DNA from: Herminiimonas sp.
GTDB lineage: Bacteria; Pseudomonadota; Gammaproteobacteria; Burkholderiales; Burkholderiaceae_D
Direction of reading: 5' to 3'
NCBI GenBank assembly: GCA_027310305.1
Contig: DAIDBD010000013.1
Span: forward strand, 1 to 46,908
DNA: 46,908 nt
How positions within the stretch are numbered: position 1 is the stretch's first letter; every line of letters starts with the position of its first letter. Shown here one piece after another: positions 40,493 to 46,908 of this stretch. Both the position numbers and the translations under genes were made by a program. The notes under the pieces were generated by a model. The model was not told the DNA's origin, ran no database searches, and was given only the letters and a program-made list of their open reading frames with translations.

Positions 40493-40587
40493 ATTATTTA
40501 GAAGTGTCGGGAACGGAATCATCGGGCACGCTGCGGCGCTTCGCAAACCCCGTCCCGCAATATAGGAAAGATTAGTATTCTACGCGA

Positions 40588-41235
40588 ATGGCAAAGAACA
40601 AATTAAACAAAAACTGGCTGCACGATCACATCAACGATCCCTATGTGAGACTGGCGCAAAAAGAAGGCTATCGCGCGCGGGCCGCTTACAAGCTCAAGGA
40701 AATCGATGAAAGCGAAAAACTGATCAAACCCGGACAGATCATCATCGATCTCGGTTCGACTCCGGGCAGTTGGTCCCAGTATGCGCGCAACAAGCTGGCC
40801 GGTCAGGCCGGCGGCGGGATTCACGGCACCATCATCGGGCTCGACATGCTGCCGATGGAGCCGATTGCGGATGTGCACTTTATTCAAGGGGATTTCCGCG
40901 AACAAGAGGTATTGCGGCAACTTGAAGCAGTACTGGACGGGCGCAAGGTGGATCTTGTGCTGTCCGATATGGCGCCTAACCTGTCGGGAATTGCATTGTC
41001 CGATGCCGCGCGCATGGAACATATAATCGATTTGGCAATAGAATTTGCGCAGGGACATATGAAACCTTCCGGCGCATTGCTCGTCAAATGTTTCAACGGA
41101 ATGGGATTCAGCCAGATCGTTGAAAAATTCAAGCAAGAGTTCAAAACCGTCAGCCAGAAAAAACCTAAAGCCAGCAGGGATAAATCGTCAGAGATTTTTT
41201 TGCTCGGAAAAACGTTGAAAAATCCTGCTTCTTGA
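40588..41235 (+). CDS. rlmE: 23S rRNA 2'-O-ribose methyltransferase (U2552), RlmE/FtsJ
   Basis: The 215-residue protein has the K-D-K-E catalytic set of FtsJ: an early Lys in [12 protein letters not shown], Asp in [12 protein letters not shown], Lys in ALLVKCFNG, and Glu in SSEIFLLG. The SAM-binding motif is [13 protein letters not shown]. It methylates U2552 in the ribosome. In E. coli rrmJ/ftsJ and ftsH form a heat-shock operon; here 230 bp with repeats and a heat-shock-like promoter separate them. Confidence 0.96.
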   Translation: MAKNKLNKNWLHDHINDPYVRLAQKEGYRARAAYKLKEIDESEKLIKPGQIIIDLGSTPGSWSQYARNKLAGQAGGGIHGTIIGLDMLPMEPIADVHFIQGDFREQEVLRQLEAVLDGRKVDLVLSDMAPNLSGIALSDAARMEHIIDLAIEFAQGHMKPSGALLVKCFNGMGFSQIVEKFKQEFKTVSQKKPKASRDKSSEIFLLGKTLKNPAS

Positions 41236-41270
41236 TTTTTTCGTAATTCGCGACAGCGAATACGGCTATT

Positions 41271-41345
41271 CTCACCCTCTTCTCTGGGAGAGGGGCGGGT
41301 GAGGGATTGAGCGTTCCGGCTGTCATTCATTATGGAACGCTCAAT
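41271..41345. repeat. Two inverted repeats upstream of ftsH
   Basis: The first is imperfect: CTCACCC (41271) pairs with GGGTGAG (41297-41303) around purine/pyrimidine-rich arms, a layout common in dispersed intergenic repeats. The second is a perfect 12-bp pair, ATTGAGCGTTCC (41306-41317) with GGAACGCTCAAT (41334-41345) and a 16-base loop. They may end rlmE transcription or be remnants of a small repeat element. Confidence 0.6.
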
Positions 41346-41360
41346 ATTCGCAGATTGCCC

Positions 41361-41388
41361 CTTGATTGTGATGGGTTTAGCCCGATAT
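41361..41388 (+). promoter_or_regulatory. Candidate heat-shock (sigma-32) promoter for ftsH
   Basis: CTTGATT (41361-41367), 13 bases, then CCCGATAT (41381-41388) match the sigma-32 consensus CTTGAAA and CCCCATNT at five of seven and seven of eight positions. ftsH is a known sigma-32 target in E. coli, which supports the call. A leader of about 70 bases would follow. Confidence 0.6.
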
Positions 41389-41465
41389 CGTGCCTAGTAA
41401 GCGCCGATTATTGCGAGTAGAATTTATAAATATGTAAAGGCGCGCTTCGCGTCCAAGGAGTTCTA

Positions 41466-43349
41466 GTGAACAATATGTTTTCCAAAGCCGCCATCTGGGT
41501 GGTCATCGCGTTAGTACTTTTCACCGTCTTCAAGCAATTCGATGACCGCGGACTGGCCAGTGGAGCGGCACCAATCCCCTACTCGGATTTCCTCGACGAG
41601 ATTAAATCCAAGCGGATCAAGGAAGCGACCATCGAGGATCGCACGATTATTGCCACCACGTCCGAGGGCAAGAAGATCAGGGCGACGATTACCAACCTGG
41701 ATCGCGGCTTGATCGGCGACCTAGTCAACAATGACGTCAAATTCGATGTCAAGCAACCGGAACCGCCGTCATTCCTGTCTCAAGTGTTCATTTCCTGGTT
41801 CCCGATGCTGTTGCTGATCGGCGTATGGATATTTTTCATGCGGCAGATGCAGGGCGGCGGCAAGGGCGGGGCATTCTCTTTCGGAAAATCCAAGGCGCGG
41901 ATGCTGGACGAGCATACCAATGCGGTAACGTTTGCCGATGTTGCCGGCTGCGACGAAGCGAAAGAAGAAGTCCAGGAACTGGTTGATTTCCTGCGCGATC
42001 CAACCAAATTTCAAAAACTCGGTGGCCGGATCCCGCGCGGCGTGTTGATGGTCGGTCCTCCGGGAACCGGTAAAACATTGCTGGCCCGCGCGATTGCCGG
42101 CGAAGCGAAAGTACCTTTCTTTACCATTTCCGGTTCGGATTTCGTTGAAATGTTCGTCGGTGTCGGCGCATCCCGCGTGCGCGACATGTTCGAGAACGCG
42201 AAAAAACACTCCCCTTGCATCATCTTTATCGATGAGATCGACGCAGTGGGCCGTCATCGCGGCGCCGGCATGGGCGGCGGCAATGACGAACGCGAGCAGA
42301 CGCTGAATCAGTTGCTGGTCGAAATGGATGGCTTTGAAGCCAATGCCGGCGTGATCGTGATCGCCGCCACCAACCGCGCCGATGTGCTGGATAAAGCGCT
42401 GCTGCGTCCGGGACGTTTCGATCGCCAGGTAATTGTCGGCTTGCCCGATATTCGCGGCCGCGAGCAGATTCTGTATGTACATATGCGCAAGGTGCCGATT
42501 GCGCCTGACGTCAAAGCCGACATCCTGGCGCGCGGTACGCCGGGCTTCTCCGGCGCGGATCTGGCGAATCTTGTCAACGAAGCGGCATTGTTCGCTGCGC
42601 GCCGCAACAAACGCCTGGTCGAAATGCAGGATTTCGAGGATGCCAAAGACAAGATCGTGATGGGGCCGGAGCGAAAATCCGCCGTCATGCGGGAAGAAGA
42701 GCGCCGGAACACGGCCTATCATGAGTCGGGCCATGCAGTGGTCGCTAAGTTGTTGCCGAAAGCCGATCCGGTTCATAAAGTCACGATCATGCCGCGCGGC
42801 TTTGCGCTTGGGCTGACCTGGCAACTGCCTGAACATGACCGGGTCAACATGTACAAGGACAAGATGCTGGAGGAAATCGCAATCCTGTTTGCAGGGCGTA
42901 TCTCGGAAGAGATCTTCATGCACCAGATGTCTACCGGCGCATCGAACGATTTCGAACGTGCGACCAAACTGGCGCGTGCGATGGTTACCCGCTACGGCAT
43001 GTCGGAAAGCCTGGGCACCATGGTCTATGAAGACACCGAACAGGATGCTTACTTCGGGCGGATGTCCGCCAAGACCGTGTCGGAAGCAACGCAGCAGAAG
43101 GTCGATACTGAAATCCGCAGCATTCTCGATGCGCAGTATGCGTTGTCGCGCAGGCTGCTCGAAGAGAACAAGGATAAAGTCGATCTGATGGCGAAGACCT
43201 TGCTGGAGTGGGAAACACTCGATGCAGACCAGATCAATGACATCATGGAAGGCCGCGAGCCGCGCTTGCCGAAAACAGGCGTTCCGGCCAAGCGTTCTTC
43301 CGACAATACGTCAGGCGGCATCACGCCCAACGCGACTGCTCCGGCATGA
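41466..43349 (+). CDS. ftsH: ATP-dependent membrane zinc metalloprotease FtsH
   Basis: The GTG start at 41466 follows AAGGAG by 5 bases. The 627-residue protein has two membrane helices (about 5-22 and 100-122), an AAA module with Walker A GPPGTGKT (197-204), Walker B IIFIDEID and the arginine-finger region [20 protein letters not shown], and a zinc site HESGH (419-423). It degrades misfolded membrane and regulatory proteins such as sigma-32 and LpxC in E. coli. A terminator follows, before folP. Confidence 0.97.
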   Translation: MNNMFSKAAIWVVIALVLFTVFKQFDDRGLASGAAPIPYSDFLDEIKSKRIKEATIEDRTIIATTSEGKKIRATITNLDRGLIGDLVNNDVKFDVKQPEPPSFLSQVFISWFPMLLLIGVWIFFMRQMQGGGKGGAFSFGKSKARMLDEHTNAVTFADVAGCDEAKEEVQELVDFLRDPTKFQKLGGRIPRGVLMVGPPGTGKTLLARAIAGEAKVPFFTISGSDFVEMFVGVGASRVRDMFENAKKHSPCIIFIDEIDAVGRHRGAGMGGGNDEREQTLNQLLVEMDGFEANAGVIVIAATNRADVLDKALLRPGRFDRQVIVGLPDIRGREQILYVHMRKVPIAPDVKADILARGTPGFSGADLANLVNEAALFAARRNKRLVEMQDFEDAKDKIVMGPERKSAVMREEERRNTAYHESGHAVVAKLLPKADPVHKVTIMPRGFALGLTWQLPEHDRVNMYKDKMLEEIAILFAGRISEEIFMHQMSTGASNDFERATKLARAMVTRYGMSESLGTMVYEDTEQDAYFGRMSAKTVSEATQQKVDTEIRSILDAQYALSRRLLEENKDKVDLMAKTLLEWETLDADQINDIMEGREPRLPKTGVPAKRSSDNTSGGITPNATAPA

Positions 43350-43391
43350 CGCATATTATTATTCCGGCGTAATCTCGAAATAATTCACTGC

Positions 43392-43423
43392 AAGGGTGGG
43401 GAGTGATCCTCGCCCTTTTTCTT
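43392..43423 (+). terminator. Terminator after ftsH
   Basis: An 11-bp stem with two G-T pairs (AAGGGTGGGGA with TCCTCGCCCTT, 43392-43417) and a GTGA loop is followed by TTT-C-TTT. It ends 9 bases before the folP start. Confidence 0.75.
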
Positions 43424-43431
43424 TGTCGAAA

Positions 43432-44289
43432 ATGATGCAACAGTATTTGCAATGCGGGCGTTATCGCCTGCCGCTGGACCGGCAGCGATTCATGCCGCTC
43501 GTCATGGGCGTGCTCAACGTGACGCCCGATTCCTTCTCCGATGGCGGCCGATTCCATTCGCTGGAATCGGCGCTGTCGCATGCCGAACAGATGATCGCCG
43601 AAGGGGTGGACATCATCGATGTCGGCGGCGAATCGAGCCGCCCGGGCGCGCCGCTGCTGCCGCTGGAGGAAGAACTGCGGCGCGTGATGCCGATACTGCA
43701 TGCATTGCGCGATTGCGGCAAACCGTTATCGATCGATACCTGCAAGCCGCAAGTGATGCGGGAAGCAATCGCCGCCGGCGCGGACATGATTAACGATATC
43801 AGCGGGTTTCGGGCCGAAGGCGCAGTGAGCGCGGTCAAGGACAGCGATTGCGGATTGATTATCATGCATATGCAAAGCGATCCGCAGACGATGCAGGTGA
43901 AGCCGGCATATCAGGATGTGGTCGCTGAAGTGACCGCTTTTCTGGGCCAGCGCATCGAACAGCTGGAAGCAGCGGGGATCGGGCGCAGCCGTTTATGCAT
44001 CGACCCCGGTTTTGGTTTCGGCAAGACGCTGGCGCATAACCTCGAATTGCTGAAAAATATCGGGCGGATGCAAGGTGCGCTGAATCTGCCGCTGCTTGCC
44101 GGCATGTCCCGCAAATCGATGATCGGCTCGATCACCGGGCGCCAGGTTGAGGATCGGTTGGCGGGCAGTCTGTCAGCTGCGCTTGCAGCGGTTGCGCAGG
44201 GAGCGCATATTCTTCGCGTTCACGATGTCGCCGAAACCGTGGATGCGCTCAAGGTGTGGCAAGCTGCAACGCAAAACGACGATGAATAA
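43432..44289 (+). CDS. folP: Dihydropteroate synthase
   Basis: The chosen start at 43432 (MMQQYLQCG; the second ATG at 43435 is equally possible) avoids an in-frame GTG inside the terminator. The 285-residue TIM barrel has MGVLNVTPDSFSDGG, DVGGESSRPGA, SIDTCKP, NDISGF, IIMHMQ, DPGFGFGKT and the final SRKSMIG / RVHDV loops for pterin and p-aminobenzoate. It catalyses the sulfonamide-sensitive step in folate synthesis. glmM follows after 15 bp. Confidence 0.97.
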   Translation: MMQQYLQCGRYRLPLDRQRFMPLVMGVLNVTPDSFSDGGRFHSLESALSHAEQMIAEGVDIIDVGGESSRPGAPLLPLEEELRRVMPILHALRDCGKPLSIDTCKPQVMREAIAAGADMINDISGFRAEGAVSAVKDSDCGLIIMHMQSDPQTMQVKPAYQDVVAEVTAFLGQRIEQLEAAGIGRSRLCIDPGFGFGKTLAHNLELLKNIGRMQGALNLPLLAGMSRKSMIGSITGRQVEDRLAGSLSAALAAVAQGAHILRVHDVAETVDALKVWQAATQNDDE

Positions 44290-44304
44290 ATCAGGATAGA
44301 AAAA

Positions 44305-45645
44305 ATGACACGCAAATATTTTGGCACCGATGGCGTACGCGGGCGGGTCGGCGTTATGCCCATCACACCCGATTTCATCATGAGACTCGGCTATGCGGCC
44401 GGCAGTGTGCTGGCGCAGGCGGAATCGACCGGCAGCAAGCCGATTGTGTTGATCGGCAAAGACACGCGGATTTCCGGTTACATGCTGGAAGCTGCGCTGG
44501 AAGCGGGTTTCGCGGCAGCCGGTGTCGACGTGATGCTGGCCGGGCCGATACCGACTCCCGCGGTTGCTTATCTGACCCGCGCTTTGCGGCTGTCGGCGGG
44601 AGTGGTGATTTCGGCATCGCATAATCACTATCAGGACAATGGCATCAAGTTTTTTTCGGCCCAAGGCAACAAGCTGCCGGATGCAGTGGAAGCTGCAATC
44701 GAAGCCGCACTGGATGCGCCGATAGTATGCGTATCTTCCGAAAAGCTGGGCAAGGCAAAGCGGCTCGATGATGCGCGGGGACGCTATATCGAATTTTGCA
44801 AAAGCACTTTTCCGAATGAGCTGGATTTGCGCGGCATGCGCATCGTGGTCGATTGCGCGCATGGCGCTGCCTACCATATCGCGCCGGACGTGTTTCACGA
44901 ACTCGGCGCTGAAGTCGTCGCGATCGGTAATCATCCGAACGGATTGAATATCAATGACGGCGTCGGTGCGACCGTGCCGGAAGCGCTGTCCATCGCCGTA
45001 CGGGAAAATCATGCCGATCTCGGCATTGCGCTGGATGGCGACGCGGACCGGTTGCTGATGGTCGATGCGACGGGACGCATATATAACGGCGATGAACTGT
45101 TATATGTGATGATCAAGGACCGCATGGCGATAGGGCCGGTAAAGGGTGCGGTCGGCACCTTGATGACGAACATGGCGCTGGAAGTCGCCTTCAGGCAAAT
45201 GGGCATAGGCTTCGCCCGCGCCAAGGTAGGCGATCGTTATGTGCTTGAACTATTGCAGGAGCGCGGCTGGCTGCTCGGCGGGGAGGGCTCGGGACATCTG
45301 CTATTCCTGGACAAGCACACGACCGGCGACGGCATCGTGTCGGCATTGCAGGTATTGTCGGCATTGAAGCGCTGTGGCAAGACGCTTGCGCAATGCACCG
45401 AAGATATTTCACTTTATCCGCAAACTTTGATCAATGTAAAAGTCGCTCCGGGATTCGACTGGCAAAAAAGCGGTGCGGTAATGGCTGAAAAAGAAATGGC
45501 CGAGGCGGAATTGGGCGATACCGGACGAGTACTGATTCGCGCATCCGGCACCGAACCGCTGATCCGGGTGATGGTCGAGGCAAAATCCGCTGACACTGCC
45601 CGCATGATGGCGCAGCGCATTGCCGACAAACTGAAAGCCTGTTGA
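44305..45645 (+). CDS. glmM: Phosphoglucosamine mutase
   Basis: The 446-residue enzyme starts [13 protein letters not shown] and has the phospho-serine loop [17 protein letters not shown] (S105), the metal loop [13 protein letters not shown], the sugar loop [10 protein letters not shown] and the phosphate-binding [14 protein letters not shown]. It converts glucosamine-6-phosphate to glucosamine-1-phosphate for cell-wall precursors. The folP-glmM pair after ftsH is standard. In many Burkholderiales pstS follows glmM; here an arsenic-type aquaporin and arsC remnant lie next instead. Confidence 0.97.
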   Translation: MTRKYFGTDGVRGRVGVMPITPDFIMRLGYAAGSVLAQAESTGSKPIVLIGKDTRISGYMLEAALEAGFAAAGVDVMLAGPIPTPAVAYLTRALRLSAGVVISASHNHYQDNGIKFFSAQGNKLPDAVEAAIEAALDAPIVCVSSEKLGKAKRLDDARGRYIEFCKSTFPNELDLRGMRIVVDCAHGAAYHIAPDVFHELGAEVVAIGNHPNGLNINDGVGATVPEALSIAVRENHADLGIALDGDADRLLMVDATGRIYNGDELLYVMIKDRMAIGPVKGAVGTLMTNMALEVAFRQMGIGFARAKVGDRYVLELLQERGWLLGGEGSGHLLFLDKHTTGDGIVSALQVLSALKRCGKTLAQCTEDISLYPQTLINVKVAPGFDWQKSGAVMAEKEMAEAELGDTGRVLIRASGTEPLIRVMVEAKSADTARMMAQRIADKLKAC

Positions 45646-45697
45646 TTACACAAAAATAATTTACAGGCAGCGGAATCCACCGAGTCCGGCCTATTCG

Positions 45698-46363
45698 TCA
45701 AGCGGATTTCTGGAAAATGGCTTTTGCAGCCAATGCGCCTGCCAATGCGCCCGCGCATTGCGCGGCGATGAACCCGGGAATGTCAACCGGACGTATTCCG
45801 GAAAATGTATTGGTCAGCGCGCGTGCAATCGTCACTGCCGGATTGGCGAACGAAGTCGATGCGGTGAACCAGTACGCGGCGGTGATATAAAGTCCCACCA
45901 TCGCTGCCACCAGCGTCAATGATGACTCTTTTGCGCGGCCTGCTCCCACTATGGTCAGGATCAGACCGAACGTTGCAACGAATTCCGCCGACCATTGAGC
46001 GGTTCCGGTGCGTGTTCTGACGGAAGCCTGCAGCAGGTCGAGTCCGAACATTGCATGCGCAATCCATACGCCGATGACGGCGCCGCCCAATTGCGCAGCG
46101 ATGTAGAACATCAGATGCGCGCGCGACAATTCTCCGCGCAATGCGGCAACCAGCGACACCGCAGGATTGAAATGCGCGCCCGATACCGGCCCGAACAACA
46201 CGATCAGCACAAACAAGCCTGCGCCGGTTGCCAGGCTGTTGGCCAGTAACGCAATGCCATTGTTTCCGCCTGCCAGTTGCTCTCCCATGATGCCCGAACC
46301 GACCACGATGGCAAGCAGAAAAGCAGTACCCAGCGCTTCTGCCATCAGACGCCGGCCCATCAT
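45698..46363 (-). CDS. Aquaporin/glyceroporin family channel of an arsenic-type operon (AqpS-like)
   Basis: The 221-residue protein has six membrane helices and both NPA boxes: HFNPAVSL (NPA at 66-68) and FANPAVTI (174-176). GSGIMGEQLAGGNNGIALLANSLATG at the start is typical of the MIP proteins found next to arsC. In Sinorhizobium, AqpS lets arsenite made by ArsC leave the cell. The start overlaps the arsC stop by 4 bp (ATGA), so the pair was one operon. The channel itself looks intact, although its partner gene is truncated. Confidence 0.85.
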   Translation of the reverse strand: MMGRRLMAEALGTAFLLAIVVGSGIMGEQLAGGNNGIALLANSLATGAGLFVLIVLFGPVSGAHFNPAVSLVAALRGELSRAHLMFYIAAQLGGAVIGVWIAHAMFGLDLLQASVRTRTGTAQWSAEFVATFGLILTIVGAGRAKESSLTLVAAMVGLYITAAYWFTASTSFANPAVTIARALTNTFSGIRPVDIPGFIAAQCAGALAGALAAKAIFQKSA

Positions 46364-46773
46364 GAAGCTAGCGACCGGGCTTCGCGTTGCAGCGATAATT
46401 GGTCCAGTTTTCCGGCCGGCATGTTGACCAGCAATTGAATGCGGCTGCGCAGTGCATGCATGGTGTGCTGAAAAGCCTTGCGTTTCGCATCATCCGATCC
46501 TTCCACAGCGGCCGGGTCCGGATAACCCCAGTGCGCCGTTGCCGGGTTGCCCGGCCAGAATGGGCATGCTTCGCCCGCCGCATTATCGCAAACGGTAATG
46601 ATCAAATCCATTTTCGGCGCATCCGGCCTGGAAAATTCTTCCCAGCTTTTGCTGCGCACGTCGTCTGTCGCAATACCGGCCGACGTCAGCGCTTCCAGCG
46701 CGAACGGATTGACGCGCCCCGCCGGCTGGCTGCCGGCGCTGTATCCGCGAAAACGGCCCTGGCCCAGATGATC
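46360..46773 (-). pseudogene. arsC: Arsenate reductase arsC, 5'-truncated remnant lacking the catalytic Cys motif
   Basis: The frame encodes about 137 residues that match the thioredoxin-type/LMW-phosphatase-fold ArsC from HLGQGRFRGYSAGSQPAGRV onward, through RSKSWEEF, ITVCDNAAGEACPFWPG, HWGYPDPAAVEG and LDQLSLQREA. An in-frame TAG (46774-46776) comes immediately before. Upstream sequence contains no CTGNSARS-type loop, which in this family lies in the first 25 or so residues and holds the nucleophilic Cys and phosphate loop. An internal start (ATG in DAPKMD, or GTG at DDV) could still give a fragment but no reductase. Loss by deletion or recombination near 46771 is inferred. Phosphatase-fold identity is clear; loss of activity is near certain. 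Confidence 0.85.
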
Positions 46774-46855
46774 CTAAAAACCGCAGTTAAAGAGATGAAA
46801 TTTGCCGCGAAGTCAGGCAGATTAAGGGTTCACAGCCAAACGGAGGGATCACCCA

Positions 46856-46908
46856 ATGGGTGAATCGAAACTGAAGCGAATTCGGGCCGAAGAAACGCTG
46901 CAAAGTTG
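46856..46908 (+). CDS. N-terminal start of an unidentified gene (partial at window edge)
   Basis: An ATG at 46856 follows GGAGGG (46842-46847) by 8 bases, the best ribosome site in this corner, and reads open to the window end: a charged N-terminus MGESKLKRIRAEETLQS. No family can be assigned. It diverges from the arsC remnant and begins about 80 bp beyond the likely breakpoint, so it may be part of what replaced the arsC 5' end. Confidence 0.6.
   Translation, partial: MGESKLKRIRAEETLQS

Overview
The window reads as a chromosomal segment of a betaproteobacterium of the order Burkholderiales, most likely Oxalobacteraceae or a close relative. This is an inference from gene content and order: carA-carB-greA-DUF4149-yhbY-rlmE-ftsH-folP-glmM, a complete pstSCAB-phoU-phoB-phoR run with ppk and ppx nearby, an OlsB-type acyltransferase, and a TTG-started carA. 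No rRNA, tRNA, CRISPR array, insertion sequence or prophage gene was recognised.

Layout. (1) 1-2.4 kb: the tail of an unidentified gene, a terminator, a membrane GT-C/TMTC-like protein with C-terminal TPRs, and a small DUF1289 protein. (2) 2.5-13.3 kb: a signalling island. On the minus strand a 2175-residue soluble hybrid histidine kinase carrying twelve 92-residue HAMP-type repeats in exact register is followed 35 bp later by a REC-HisKA_3-HATPase protein. Divergently transcribed is a PAS-GAF-PAS-GGDEF-EAL protein with both c-di-GMP active sites intact. (3) 13.5-19.5 kb: ppx, an orphan branched-chain-amino-acid-type binding protein, a Lys/Ala-rich DNA-binding protein with a promoter-overlapping palindrome, an OlsB-like acyltransferase and a DUF445 membrane protein. 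(4) 19.6-29.0 kb: the phosphate block. ppk-sixA and pstSCAB-phoU-phoB-phoR diverge from one intergenic region that holds two opposed Pho boxes. (5) 29.0-34.3 kb: a manganese (yybP-ykoY) riboswitch with its UPF0016 exporter, a Fur-box-preceded iron-binding protein, a patatin-like lipoprotein, an NlpC/P60 peptidase, a REC plus degenerate-GGDEF protein and a GlcG/HbpS-like protein. (6) 34.4-45.6 kb: carAB, greA, DUF4149, yhbY, rlmE, ftsH, folP, glmM. (7) 45.7-46.9 kb: an aquaporin gene overlapped by an arsenate reductase gene that has lost its catalytic N-terminus, then the start of an unidentified gene.

How the genes work together. PhoR/PhoB should sense phosphate through PstSCAB/PhoU and drive both arms of the divergent promoter region, so that phosphate uptake and polyphosphate synthesis (ppk) rise together; ppx degrades polyphosphate. 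The signalling island looks like a cytosolic phosphorelay that may be coupled to c-di-GMP turnover. Metal homeostasis appears as an Mn-responsive exporter and a Fur-controlled Fe3+ binding protein. The right edge holds the remains of an aqpS-arsC arsenic operon beside what looks like a recombination breakpoint.

The strongest candidates for something unusual are the poly-HAMP kinase with its two-unit higher-order repeat and its neighbours, the mirrored Pho promoter, the decapitated arsC with an intact aquaporin, and the basic AT-hook/ribbon-helix-helix-like protein with its own operator-like palindrome. All functional assignments come from reading motifs; no database search was run.
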